Assembly: GCA_034520365.1 (NCBI GenBank)
Contig: JAXHNP010000003.1
Location: forward strand, 310,001-374,000
Direction of reading: 5' to 3'
DNA length: 64,000 bases
Source of the DNA: Desulfobacterales bacterium
Lineage (GTDB): Bacteria > Desulfobacterota > Desulfobacteria > Desulfobacterales > Desulfosalsimonadaceae
Position 1 is the first letter of the stretch, and every line of letters begins with the position of its first letter. Made by a program: the position numbers and the translations under genes. Shown here in pieces: positions 17,813 to 27,371 of the stretch. The notes under the pieces were generated by a model. The model was not told the origin of the DNA, did not search any database, and saw only the letters and a program-made list of their open reading frames with translations.

Positions 17813-19774
17813 TTATTCGGCCTTAAGGCGGCCCTGCTTCTGTCGCTCCTCAAGCCGCGCCTTTAATTTCGGAAACAAGTTCAGGTCCGTATGCGGCAGA
17901 AACATCGCTGCCATAAAATTATCCATGAATGAGTTGGTTTCAGACAGCTCAAAGTTGGTCATCCGGGACAGTGTGTCCGTGACGTCGCTCCGGATCCGGT
18001 TGGTGAGCGCGCTCATCCGGGCACCCAGCAGCGAACCGTTGCCGATAAATGTCACCTTTTCCGGGTCAATCTCCGGAAGCAGACCGATTACCATGGTCTT
18101 TTCCAGATCGATATAGCTGCCGAATCCGCCGGCCATGATAATTCGATCAATATCCTGGATGCCCAGACCAATCTCTTTTAAAAGGGTCATGCATCCGCTG
18201 TACATGGCGCCCTTGGCCCGAATCAGGTTGTCGATATCGATCTCCGTCAATACCACATCCCGATCAATGCTGGTCATATCCTTCCAGGCAAGCACGTATT
18301 CATGCCCATCCTCGCATTCCCGGATCCGCGGAGTGTCCAGATCCGTATTGAATTTCCCCCGATTATCTATGATTCCCATCTCAAACATGGTGGCCACGGC
18401 CGTAATCAAGCCGCTGCCGCATATCCCCTTGGGCCGTTCATTGCCAATGGTGATATTCATGGGCTCAAGCGTTATCGGATCAATGGAAAAATCTTCAATG
18501 GCCCCTCTGGCGGCCCGCATACCCAGCTTAATGCCGCCGCCTTCAAATGCCGGCCCCGCGGAGCCGGCCGCACAGACCAGCCAGTCCTTGTTGCCGATAA
18601 CAATCTCCGCATTGGTCCCGATGTCCATATAAAGGGTGAGTTCTTCCTCATGGGCCATGCCTGATCCCATGACCCCGGCCACGATATCGCCGCCCACGTA
18701 ACTGGAAACCTGGGGATAGACCAGGGCGGTGACGTGATCCGGCAGCTTCAGACCGATATCAGCGGCCCGAAACGGCGGATACAGCGTGGCTGCGGGGACA
18801 AAGGGGGATCTGCGGATATAGCGGGGGTTGATCTTTAAAAACAGCTGGGTCATGGTGGTGTTGCCCGCCAGGGTAATAGTGGAGACCTGATCCAGATCAA
18901 TTCCGGATCGCTTGGCAATCTTTTCAATAACCCCGGTAATGGTCTCGATCACTTTCTGATGGAGGACGTCCAGACCGTTTCCTTTTTCTGCGTACACAAT
19001 CCGGGTAATGACATCCTCACCATAGCTCATCTGGGCATTGAAATCGCCATACTGGGCCAGCACCTCGCCGGAGATCAGATCCACCATCTGGCCGTACACC
19101 GTTGTGGTGCCGATATCAATGGCAATAGCGTAGTTGCGGTCCGTGGTGTCGCCGGCCTCTATGTTAATGATCCGGTTTTTTCCCTCATCCCGCACGGAGC
19201 GGGCAATATTGACCGTCACCTTGAAATCCGACTCCCGCAGGGTGTCCGGAATTTTGCGGATGACGGAGAGGTCGAGCTCAAGCCGATGCTCGCCGTGCGT
19301 GTTGCGAAGATTTTGAACAATTCGGGAGACATCCGCCACATTATCGTCATTGCTGGGCTCCGGCAGCTCCAGGTATTTTTTCTCCACCGGCGGGATAAAC
19401 AGGCCCTTTTCCTTTAAATCATCCAGGTTGGTTTCCTTGATTTTGGCGGTGCGCCGCGGCGTGGAAAGCATATTGAGGACGCTTTTATCAATCTCGGACT
19501 CAATGGGCACCCGAACCTTTAAATCACTTTTCACCCTGGCCTGACAGGCCAGGCGGTAGCCCTTGTCCACATCCTCCTGGCTTAATTTTTCCGTGATGCC
19601 GCCTTCAACGTCCCCTTCCTCGATCAGAACGCGGCATTTGCCGCAGACCCCTTCGCCGCCGCAGGAGGCGTTGATATGGACCCCGGCATCCATGGCCGCC
19701 CGGATCAGGGGCTCGCCGGCTTCAACGGTCACTTCCCTTTCATGCGGAAAAAATTTTACTTTATGTTCAGTCAT
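17813..19774 (-). CDS. acsV: corrinoid protein reductive activator (ferredoxin-ASKHA fusion, RACo type)
   Basis: A 653-residue protein that returns inactive Co(II) corrinoid to Co(I) using ATP. The N-terminal 2Fe-2S ferredoxin domain shows CGGEGVCGKCRV and a further Cys in LACQAR. A linker is followed by a DUF4445/ASKHA ATPase region (AIDIGTTTVYGQMVDL near residue 220, LYMDIGTNAEIVIGN, GICGSGLI, IIMAGGFGSYIDL). It is encoded upstream of acsD, separated by 200 bp of AT-rich DNA that may hold its own promoter for the acsD-acsE block. Family identity is clear; the symbol follows usage for acs-linked copies. Confidence 0.9.
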   Translation of the reverse strand: MTEHKVKFFPHEREVTVEAGEPLIRAAMDAGVHINASCGGEGVCGKCRVLIEEGDVEGGITEKLSQEDVDKGYRLACQARVKSDLKVRVPIESEIDKSVLNMLSTPRRTAKIKETNLDDLKEKGLFIPPVEKKYLELPEPSNDDNVADVSRIVQNLRNTHGEHRLELDLSVIRKIPDTLRESDFKVTVNIARSVRDEGKNRIINIEAGDTTDRNYAIAIDIGTTTVYGQMVDLISGEVLAQYGDFNAQMSYGEDVITRIVYAEKGNGLDVLHQKVIETITGVIEKIAKRSGIDLDQVSTITLAGNTTMTQLFLKINPRYIRRSPFVPAATLYPPFRAADIGLKLPDHVTALVYPQVSSYVGGDIVAGVMGSGMAHEEELTLYMDIGTNAEIVIGNKDWLVCAAGSAGPAFEGGGIKLGMRAARGAIEDFSIDPITLEPMNITIGNERPKGICGSGLITAVATMFEMGIIDNRGKFNTDLDTPRIRECEDGHEYVLAWKDMTSIDRDVVLTEIDIDNLIRAKGAMYSGCMTLLKEIGLGIQDIDRIIMAGGFGSYIDLEKTMVIGLLPEIDPEKVTFIGNGSLLGARMSALTNRIRSDVTDTLSRMTNFELSETNSFMDNFMAAMFLPHTDLNLFPKLKARLEERQKQGRLKAE

Positions 19775-19822
19775 ATAAACCGCCTAACGAATTAATTATT
19801 ATTAAAGTTTGAAGCAGCCAAC

Positions 19823-19853
19823 CGGCGGGCCGACCCTTTGTGCCGGCCCGCCG
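19823..19853 (-). other. GC-rich hairpin upstream of acsV
   Basis: Perfect arms CGGCGGGCCG and CGGCCCGCCG (19823-19832 and 19844-19853) in the 259-bp spacer before acsV. No clear U-tract on either side. It may be in the acsV leader or end the transcript from the gene at 20034. Confidence 0.5.
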
Positions 19854-20033
19854 CCAAAAATTCAATTCACCACCAGCTGTCGAATTTGTCAAGTAATGCC
19901 TTGATCTTTTGACCTAAATTGAGCGTTCCAAATTTTTAAAAATTATGAGCATATGACAAAAAAGAACGGATTTCAAGCTAAGGATGCAACTGGTTTCACG
20001 CAATCGATAAATAACTTTAAAGGCACTGAGGCG

Positions 20034-20702
20034 CTATAGCGTCTCATACCAATTGCGCAGCCACCTGAGGCCCAGAAAAAGCAGCACAAGCACCGCCAGG
20101 GTAATCCCGAAGAGCAGCAGGTTCATGTCTGCGGCGGATTTACCCAGAATGAGGACTGGGATGGACAGGGTGCCCTGAATCGCCCAATTTAACCACATGC
20201 AGTAACGAAACGGGACGCCTGCCAGCGGGAGAACATAATTTTTCGCCGCATAGGGAAGGACCGGCACGGCCAGAAACAGAAAGCTGAACAGGGCCAGCTT
20301 GTTTTCCGGTATTTCGGGGATGTGATAGTTTTTCCGGTTCACCAGAAAATTTCTTATCGGCTGGCGGACGGTGCGGGCAATGATAAAAGAGGTCAGAATA
20401 TGCACCGGCATAATAAGCATAAGAATCAGGATGCCGTAGCCGATGCCGAATTTGATGCCCAGCACGAAAATAAAGACACTAAGCGGCACCCCGACCAGGG
20501 GGAGCACGAGCATCAGGCCGAGAAATACATGGGCCGGCGTATTTTTGTTAATCAGGGTGGTGACCCGCTCAATCAGATTAAACTCTATCAGCCCGTACAT
20601 GGCGAGCATCAGGCAGCCAAGGATCAACCCAACGAGGATGGCGATACCCGCTTTATTCTGTATTAATCGTTTGACCGCTGGTTCATTCACGTCGATTCGC
20701 AT
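20034..20702 (-). CDS. VTT/SNARE-associated (DedA-like) membrane protein
   Basis: A 222-residue integral membrane protein with about six hydrophobic segments. The central pattern LPLVGVPLSVFIFVLGIKFGIGYG followed by FIIARTVRQ resembles the VTT domain of the TVP38/TMEM64 and DedA families, proteins thought to act in lipid or cation homeostasis of the cytoplasmic membrane. The start follows AAGGGTGG closely. It ends 260 bp upstream of acsV, in the same direction, and is 39 bp downstream of the glycosidase-like gene. Confidence 0.65.
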   Translation of the reverse strand: MRIDVNEPAVKRLIQNKAGIAILVGLILGCLMLAMYGLIEFNLIERVTTLINKNTPAHVFLGLMLVLPLVGVPLSVFIFVLGIKFGIGYGILILMLIMPVHILTSFIIARTVRQPIRNFLVNRKNYHIPEIPENKLALFSFLFLAVPVLPYAAKNYVLPLAGVPFRYCMWLNWAIQGTLSIPVLILGKSAADMNLLLFGITLAVLVLLFLGLRWLRNWYETL

Positions 20703-20741
20703 CCACCCTTATGGCACAGGCAGGTTTAAATATGCAGGTAT

Positions 20742-23006
20742 TCATGCCTCCGCCTTCTTTAACCTAAACTCTTTCTGAGAAAAATCCGGTATACTGTAAT
20801 GCGGATAGCCGGCAATGGCAAGCACCATCTCCGTCGGGGCGGCAGCGCTTTTTTTCCAGTCGATATCCAGGTAAACCGTAATCTCATTATCCCCGGCCGT
20901 TACCTGCAAGGCCACTTTCCCATAGGGCGTGGGCGTCGGCCCGAAACCGATCGTTTTTCCGGACTCGAGCCATTCCGGAAAAATGCCGGCGCCCAGAACC
21001 AGCGAATCCCCCTCTTCCCGAACGAAGAGGTTCCGGATCATCATGATCCACTCCGCAGCCGCCCATCCGTGCTGGCCGTCGCCCATGCAGCCTCCCTCTG
21101 TCCGGGGGTGCACGGCCTCCGGCCACTGACCGGTGGAACTCGCCAGATCCACAGCCACCTGAATCAGCTCCCGGTAGCGGCGATCTTCTCTGCGAAGCAG
21201 CGTCTGGGCAATGGCCAGGGTCAGATAAATATTTATGCCCGAGTGGATCATGTCCTGAAAAAAAGCGCCCCGATAAAAGCAGTTGTGCATCAAAAACTCC
21301 ATGGTATGCTTGATCCGCTCATCCATGGGCCCTGTCAGCTGAAGCGGGTAGTCGGCCACCATTGAGCCGATTGCCCCGGCATCCATCCGGCGATACGGAC
21401 TGGCCGGAATCCCGCCCTGACTACGGTGGGCCGGGAGGTTCTCGATGCTGCCGAATATGGCGGCTTCAAAATCCTTTTCTTCTGCGGCGATATCCTGGCG
21501 GCGCTTTAAGGACTGGTTTTCAATGATTCGGCCGGCCGCCTTGAGCCCGGCCAGCCCCCAGAAATCATCCCAATAATAGTAATCATTCGGCCCCAGATGC
21601 TCGGCGCTAAAGCCCGCCGGAAAAAGCCCGGCATGGGGCACCGGCTGATCCCGGTCGCACCGCTTGTGCTTGATCCACTGGACCCCCTTATAGATGGAGC
21701 GGAGCCACCGGTTGTTGGGATAATCGCCGGAAAGCCGGAGATAGCGCTCCATAATCCAGAGCACCTGCCCGTTGGAATCCCACTCCCCCGCCTGGGACTG
21801 AAAATAACCGGTCACCTTCTGCATATCCGGAAATTCATCCAGGATGCGACGGGAACGCTTCAAACAGCCAATGGCCATCAGGGCGTTTAACATCAGACAC
21901 GCATCACGGAACCAGAACCGCTTGTAGGTATAAGGGCCGGGCACGATCTGTCGGGCGGACAGGAGCAACAGGCTTCTCACCGCCGCATCATAGAGAAATT
22001 GGATCTTTTCATCCGGAACATTGAGCGCTGCGGTGCCTGAAAGGGCATCCGACCATGCCTGCTCCGGGGACCTGCCGGTGAAAAGGTGCCGGCGCGGAAG
22101 CTCGCTTTCCAGAGGCACCCGCACATCCAGCTTCCGGTCTGTCCACTTGTCCGCCGGAAAAAGCGCGGCGGCGTTCGCCATACCCACCCGGCAGGCGGCC
22201 GCATTCTGAAGCCCCGGCTGATCCAGTTGATGGATCACATCGCCTTCATCATAGTTGGAAAATTTGATACCAGCCGGCGCTTCACTGAAGCGAACCATAT
22301 GACTTCCATTGATCAGCCAGCCGGAAAGCCCTGCCTCATGGGATATTTTTTCGATAAACTGAATCCCTTCCGGATTATAGGGCCGAAGCGCCGCTACCAG
22401 CCACCCCGGGGTTTCGGTCTTTGCCCGAACCCGGATATAGAGCTCCGGCATTCCCTTCTCAACATCCAGCCAAACGCTTGAGCGAAGGGCTATATCATCT
22501 TCTTTCGCATCCGTATGAACGCAAAGATTGGGGGAAAGCTGCCAGGTCTGTTCAACCGTCTCCAGCCGGGATGGCAAAAGGAAGCGGTGATCCTCGGTCA
22601 TAAACCAGAAATCCAGGGACCAGCCGTCATAAAGCGGGGTCACCAGCCCCCGGGGGTCGATAATCGGATAAATGGGCATTTCCGGATGCCCCACCGCGGT
22701 CCAGTTCCGGTGCGTGAGGTTTACATGGCTGAATGAGAAGGCCCGCGGAATAAAAGAATGATCCGAGGGGTTGAACTGACGCTCCACCCAGTAGGGCCAG
22801 ACCCAGTCCAGATTATGCTGGATCGCCTTGGTATTGATCAGGCCCCGGGCATGAAAAAGAATGCCCGCCCGCAGGAGCTCAATCGGCTCCTGAACCTCGG
22901 ATGGCTGGGAAAAGCGGCGGAGCCTTGCCATAAACGTAATCGGATCAAGTACGCCGTAGGCGCGGGCCGCCCGCTTGGTGATAAATTTCCAGGGAATCCA
23001 GTGCAT
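20742..23006 (-). CDS. six-hairpin-glycosidase-like protein
   Basis: A 754-residue protein without signal peptide. The second half (from about residue 330) has the repeated amphipathic helices typical of (alpha/alpha)6-barrel glycoside hydrolases and phosphorylases, with acidic and aromatic motifs KRFWFRDACLMLNAL, NDYYYWDDFWGLAGL and WPEAVHPRTEGGCMGDGQHG. The N-terminal half looks like a beta-rich domain with a Trp-rich patch. No CAZy family is assigned with confidence and the substrate is unknown. It may act on an intracellular polysaccharide. GGAG precedes the start. Confidence 0.6.
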   Translation of the reverse strand: MHWIPWKFITKRAARAYGVLDPITFMARLRRFSQPSEVQEPIELLRAGILFHARGLINTKAIQHNLDWVWPYWVERQFNPSDHSFIPRAFSFSHVNLTHRNWTAVGHPEMPIYPIIDPRGLVTPLYDGWSLDFWFMTEDHRFLLPSRLETVEQTWQLSPNLCVHTDAKEDDIALRSSVWLDVEKGMPELYIRVRAKTETPGWLVAALRPYNPEGIQFIEKISHEAGLSGWLINGSHMVRFSEAPAGIKFSNYDEGDVIHQLDQPGLQNAAACRVGMANAAALFPADKWTDRKLDVRVPLESELPRRHLFTGRSPEQAWSDALSGTAALNVPDEKIQFLYDAAVRSLLLLSARQIVPGPYTYKRFWFRDACLMLNALMAIGCLKRSRRILDEFPDMQKVTGYFQSQAGEWDSNGQVLWIMERYLRLSGDYPNNRWLRSIYKGVQWIKHKRCDRDQPVPHAGLFPAGFSAEHLGPNDYYYWDDFWGLAGLKAAGRIIENQSLKRRQDIAAEEKDFEAAIFGSIENLPAHRSQGGIPASPYRRMDAGAIGSMVADYPLQLTGPMDERIKHTMEFLMHNCFYRGAFFQDMIHSGINIYLTLAIAQTLLRREDRRYRELIQVAVDLASSTGQWPEAVHPRTEGGCMGDGQHGWAAAEWIMMIRNLFVREEGDSLVLGAGIFPEWLESGKTIGFGPTPTPYGKVALQVTAGDNEITVYLDIDWKKSAAAPTEMVLAIAGYPHYSIPDFSQKEFRLKKAEA

Positions 23007-23114
23007 AGAGGCTCCGTGTATATGGGTATCAGGTATTGGGTTTCGGGTATTAGGTGTTTAAAACGCTCAATTTCCGTTTAAAAAAAAATAATCAGAAAGC
23101 CGGCAAGTATCAAA

Positions 23115-26100
23115 CTACCCGGCCTGTGTCAGGCGGCCGACTTTTCCGCTGCCCGCACGCCCCTGCCGGGGAAATTTCAGGTAAGGAATGATGGCGTGAT
23201 TTTTTTCCGACCAGGTGCCGTCATAGGTCAGGGATACCACCGGAATGCCGGTTTCGGTCTCGATTTCAGAGGCCATGGCCTCGGTCACCAGGGAGGGACA
23301 GCAAAGGGCCGGGCTGGTTTGAATAAAAAGGGAGAGGTCGGGGTGATGCCGGGATAGATAGTAAACTTTCAGGATATTGTCCATGGACTCCCCGGTCTGC
23401 TCGGCGATCATCCGGTAAGGGGCCAGGATCTTTTCCGCCGGGGCGTCATAGGCGGGCTCCGCTTCGTTTAAAATCCGGTTGAAATAGCGGAAATACGTTT
23501 TCTCCAGATGCGCCAGGCCGATCAACAGGGTTTTGGAGCGGATAAGCTCCAGGTAGCGGCCTTCGGTAAACCATTTCTTGAAATAGGCCCTGGCCACCAT
23601 TTTGGCATAATCCGTATAGGGCGTGGTAATGGCCTCGCCGCCGCAGGCCTCGATAAAATGAAGAAGGTCCTGATTCATCACCGGATTGTCGCGGACGAAC
23701 AAATCCCCGAAAATCGCCGCCTTGGGCCGACGCTCCCGCTGCACCGGGATCTCCTCGAACCGGGCCACCACATCGGCAACCGCGGATTCCTTGGACCGCC
23801 GGCCCGCAAACGCCTCGCCCAAAACCGTCAGACTGTCATCCGTCACCCGGTCCGTCACCCCTTTGACCGTTTCATAGGGACGGATTTTACACGCGAGTTT
23901 TCGCAGCATGCCGCCGAACATGAAGGCAAAATAGGTATTGATCGCCGCCCGAAGCGAAATATCGGTAAACGACAGGGGGCCGGAATATACCCCGGTCTGT
24001 TTCATCTCATCCGAATAGTTGTTTAAAATCTGCTTTAGCTCGTACGGATACATACCCAGATGGCAGGCGATATCCGACTTTCCAATCCATAACAGGGTTT
24101 TGGCCGGGTCCAGGCTGTGGTTGCGGATATAGTCGACATAGCCTTTCACAATCACATTAATGGGGATGCATTGTCCGCCGTTTAACCCCATGCTCTGCTG
24201 GACCATCTCCGGGGTCTGATCCATCAGCCGGGTATCGATGCCTTCGCGCTTTAAATTCTCAACCAAAAGCGGGCAGGTGAGCGGATCCCAATCGGGCAGC
24301 ACCAGGGTTCGGCCGCTGAGCGTGTGAGGATGCTCGGGATTTATGCGTTTCAGGGCGGCAGGCGACTTATTGGATGCTTCGGCCGCCTTCATTTTCCAGT
24401 GGTTGCGGAACGCCCGGATCGCCGCTTCAATGCGGGTTTCGTAGCCCACGCTCGAATCATGCTCGTCCAGCTCAAGCATCAAATAAGGCTTCTGACAGGC
24501 GCTCATGATGTCTTTAATCACGCCTTTGACAAACGCATCCGGCGCGCACTTAAAGGATGTAATGAATACCGGATAGAGGCCCGGCGTGCGGGCAGCCACG
24601 GTTGCCGCGCAAATGATATCCGCCGCATAATTCCAGTGCACCTCTTCAAGCAGGGGCTTTATCTCCGCATGGGGATCATGGGGGGAGACCATCATGTCCT
24701 GAAAAAACGTCTTGATGCCGAATGCGGCAAATATATCCGGAATGCCCTTATTCATTTTGGGTGGCAGGATGGTGTAGGGCCTTCCCAAAAGCGCCACGCT
24801 GATATCCGTGGCGGATGCGGATTCATCCGCATAAATCCCGCGCAGCCGCTCAAGGGCCCCGGTCTTGTGGGCAAACGCCTGCTCATAGGCGGAAGCCACC
24901 TCAAAATAGTTGATATGCCGTCTGGCAATCCGCTTCAGCATATTGAAGAGCTGAATGCGCGCATGAAAAGCGTTGTAGATGTATTTCAGCACGGGCATGA
25001 GAAACCGGTCTCTGTCTGTCGTCATCTCAGAGACCAGCGATGGCACAAACTGCGAATAATAGCAGTATTGCCGGCGGGCGGACGTGTCCTTTTCCCGGTT
25101 ATCCAGATAAAAGGGCATGAAAATGTAATCCGCCTTATCCAGGAGATAGGCCACATGCCCGTGCATGGCGGAAATGGGCGCGCAGAATTCGGCGCCGGTG
25201 TGCTGCTTGCCGGTTTTTACCGCATCCGGACACTTTTCGCTGGTCACGGTCCGGATGCCGAACCAATCAAAAAATTTACGCCAGCACTCCACGTCCTCAT
25301 AAAGATAGAGGGCCGCCGGGATGCCCACGGTCACCTCATCGGGGTCCCCGTTTTCCGGCTTATACGAAAACACCTTGTTCCGGGTCTTTATCAAATCAAA
25401 CCCGGAGGTGTTGTTATTGACGAAGTGATGGGTATCATAGTCACGGCCGCACAGGAATCCAAAGGCCACCGGCCCGTCGGCCATCTCGGCAATGGTGATT
25501 TTGCAGTGATTCGTACAGAAATTGCAGACCTCGGAGCGTACCGGAATTTTTTCCCGATAAAGGGATATCCCCCGGAAATTCGTCTCCCAGACGCCATCGT
25601 CGGCCAGCTGGAGCGCGGTGCCCATGGCCCCGGTCAAGTGGCAGAACCGGGAGACCAGAATCGGTTTATTGAGCCGCTGTTCAAAGGCGGCCACCAGGGC
25701 CCGGTTTTTGGCGGTCGCACCCTGGAAAAAGACCACATCGCCGATGCGGCTCTCTTCGGCCACCTTGGTGAGATAATTCTCGCGCACCGAATGAAGGGCG
25801 GTGGCCAGCACCTCATCCACGGTATAGCCGCGGCTTAAATAATAGTTGATGTCTCGCTCCATGAAGACCGTGCATCGGTCATTGGCCATCGGCGACCAGC
25901 AATTCTCGGCACGATCCGCGTATTCGGAAAGCGGACAGCCGAGCTTCTGGGCCTGCTCTTCAATAAAGCTGCCGGTACCGGCCGCACAGACCGTATTCAT
26001 GATCGAGGAAGTCACCATGCCGTCTTTTAGCGTCGTAAACTTGGAGTCCTGGCCGCCGATTTCGATAATGGTATCCACGTCCGGATTGAGCTCGCAGGCG

Positions 26101-27359
26101 GCCCGGGCATGAGCAGTGATCTCATCGATGATCAGATCCGCACCGATGATCCGGCCGACAAATTTACGGCCGGAGCCGGTGGTGCCCACCCCCAGGATAT
26201 TCACGGACAGACCGCGGGCGTTAATCAAATCATCCATGGCCGCGAGCACCCCGCGCATGGAATCCACCGGCCGGCCGGCGGTTTTGGTATAAAAGCCCGC
26301 CAGCACCGTTTTTCCCGGATTGAGCCAGACCGCCTTGGTGCTGGTTGAGCCGATATCCATGCCGATATACATGGCGACCGGGGCCTCCCCGGTTAGGGCT
26401 TCATAGACATCCACCTCGACCGCATTCTGATAGGCGTCATCCGCCGCATTGAAATGATAGGACTCAAGGCTTTCAAATGCGGGATAATCCGAGAGCTTTA
26501 CCTGAAGCGGCGGATTATCGCATTGCTTGCGGCTGCTGCGCGCATAGAGCAGATCCGCCGCCTTTTGAAAGCGTCCGCCCGGAAATTTTATCCCCTGGTC
26601 AATCAAATGAAAGGCCGCGCCAATGGCTTCGTAAAGATGGCTCATATCATCGATAAATATCTCAGCCCCGGTCAGCTCGCTGATATGGTTTAGCACGGCC
26701 GCGTTCCTGGAGACACCGCCGCAGAAAATAAGCGGACCAGCGGGCTGATCGTCAAAAAACAGGGTATCCGCCAGATTCTTGGCAAGCCCGCGGCAGAGCC
26801 CCTCGCAAATTTCCGGGAGTTCATAGCCCTCCTGCTGGGCATGAATCAGGTCGGTTTTGGCAAATACCGCACACCGCGTGGCAATCTTGGGGGTGCGATG
26901 GGTATTTGCCAGGGCAAGCCGGCTTAGCTCCCCGATGCCTGAGAGATTTAAGCGGCTGGCCTGCTGATCCAGAAAGCTCCCCGTTCCGGCGGCACATGCG
27001 GTATTGGTCCGGCTCCCGGTATATTCGCCGTTCTCATCAAACCGTATCCGCTTAAACTTTTCGCCGCCCACGGTTAATATGCCGGCCGCTTCCGGATGGA
27101 AAGCTTTTACCGCCCGGATCAGGGCAATCTGATGATCATAGCGCTGATCCGCAAATATCAGATCCGGGGTGCCGTCTGTCGCCGCCACACCGGCAATATC
27201 AGCCATATCCACATCCGCCAGAAGCGTCTCCAGACACGCGGGGATATCACCGTGATGAAATCCGTAACCGGTTTGAACGATATCCTGCGCCGGTGTCACC
27301 ACCGCCAGACTGATGGATACCGAACCGATGTCAATACCTAAGATATGTTTACTGCCCAT
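23115..27359 (-). CDS. fused acyl-CoA dehydratase activase (double BadF/BcrA ATPase plus HgdB/DUF2229-like region)
   Basis: A 1414-residue fusion. Two ASKHA ATPase modules are visible: residues 1-260 (GIDIGSVSISLAVV, CAAGTGSFLDQQA, FCGGVSRNAAVL) and about 325-590 (GMDIGSTSTKAVWL, GVGTTGSGRKFVG, EIGGQDSKFT, CAAGTGSFIEEQAQ). Cysteines of CAAGTG are where activases coordinate a shared [4Fe-4S] cluster. The remainder matches the DUF2229 and HgdB-like dehydratase region (CNFCTNHCK, GLNGGQCIPINVIVKG). Such giant proteins occur in many anaerobes; proposed roles are ATP-driven low-potential electron transfer, but the partner is unknown. It begins 12 bp after the endonuclease-family gene and is likely co-transcribed with it. 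Confidence 0.88.
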   Translation of the reverse strand: MGSKHILGIDIGSVSISLAVVTPAQDIVQTGYGFHHGDIPACLETLLADVDMADIAGVAATDGTPDLIFADQRYDHQIALIRAVKAFHPEAAGILTVGGEKFKRIRFDENGEYTGSRTNTACAAGTGSFLDQQASRLNLSGIGELSRLALANTHRTPKIATRCAVFAKTDLIHAQQEGYELPEICEGLCRGLAKNLADTLFFDDQPAGPLIFCGGVSRNAAVLNHISELTGAEIFIDDMSHLYEAIGAAFHLIDQGIKFPGGRFQKAADLLYARSSRKQCDNPPLQVKLSDYPAFESLESYHFNAADDAYQNAVEVDVYEALTGEAPVAMYIGMDIGSTSTKAVWLNPGKTVLAGFYTKTAGRPVDSMRGVLAAMDDLINARGLSVNILGVGTTGSGRKFVGRIIGADLIIDEITAHARAACELNPDVDTIIEIGGQDSKFTTLKDGMVTSSIMNTVCAAGTGSFIEEQAQKLGCPLSEYADRAENCWSPMANDRCTVFMERDINYYLSRGYTVDEVLATALHSVRENYLTKVAEESRIGDVVFFQGATAKNRALVAAFEQRLNKPILVSRFCHLTGAMGTALQLADDGVWETNFRGISLYREKIPVRSEVCNFCTNHCKITIAEMADGPVAFGFLCGRDYDTHHFVNNNTSGFDLIKTRNKVFSYKPENGDPDEVTVGIPAALYLYEDVECWRKFFDWFGIRTVTSEKCPDAVKTGKQHTGAEFCAPISAMHGHVAYLLDKADYIFMPFYLDNREKDTSARRQYCYYSQFVPSLVSEMTTDRDRFLMPVLKYIYNAFHARIQLFNMLKRIARRHINYFEVASAYEQAFAHKTGALERLRGIYADESASATDISVALLGRPYTILPPKMNKGIPDIFAAFGIKTFFQDMMVSPHDPHAEIKPLLEEVHWNYAADIICAATVAARTPGLYPVFITSFKCAPDAFVKGVIKDIMSACQKPYLMLELDEHDSSVGYETRIEAAIRAFRNHWKMKAAEASNKSPAALKRINPEHPHTLSGRTLVLPDWDPLTCPLLVENLKREGIDTRLMDQTPEMVQQSMGLNGGQCIPINVIVKGYVDYIRNHSLDPAKTLLWIGKSDIACHLGMYPYELKQILNNYSDEMKQTGVYSGPLSFTDISLRAAINTYFAFMFGGMLRKLACKIRPYETVKGVTDRVTDDSLTVLGEAFAGRRSKESAVADVVARFEEIPVQRERRPKAAIFGDLFVRDNPVMNQDLLHFIEACGGEAITTPYTDYAKMVARAYFKKWFTEGRYLELIRSKTLLIGLAHLEKTYFRYFNRILNEAEPAYDAPAEKILAPYRMIAEQTGESMDNILKVYYLSRHHPDLSLFIQTSPALCCPSLVTEAMASEIETETGIPVVSLTYDGTWSEKNHAIIPYLKFPRQGRAGSGKVGRLTQAG

Positions 27360-27371
27360 TATGTGCCTCTT

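Noticed and set aside
24324-25838. 504-codon open frame on the plus strand
   Set aside because: It lies entirely antisense to the activase fusion, whose motifs are certain; the frame arises from high GC at third positions.
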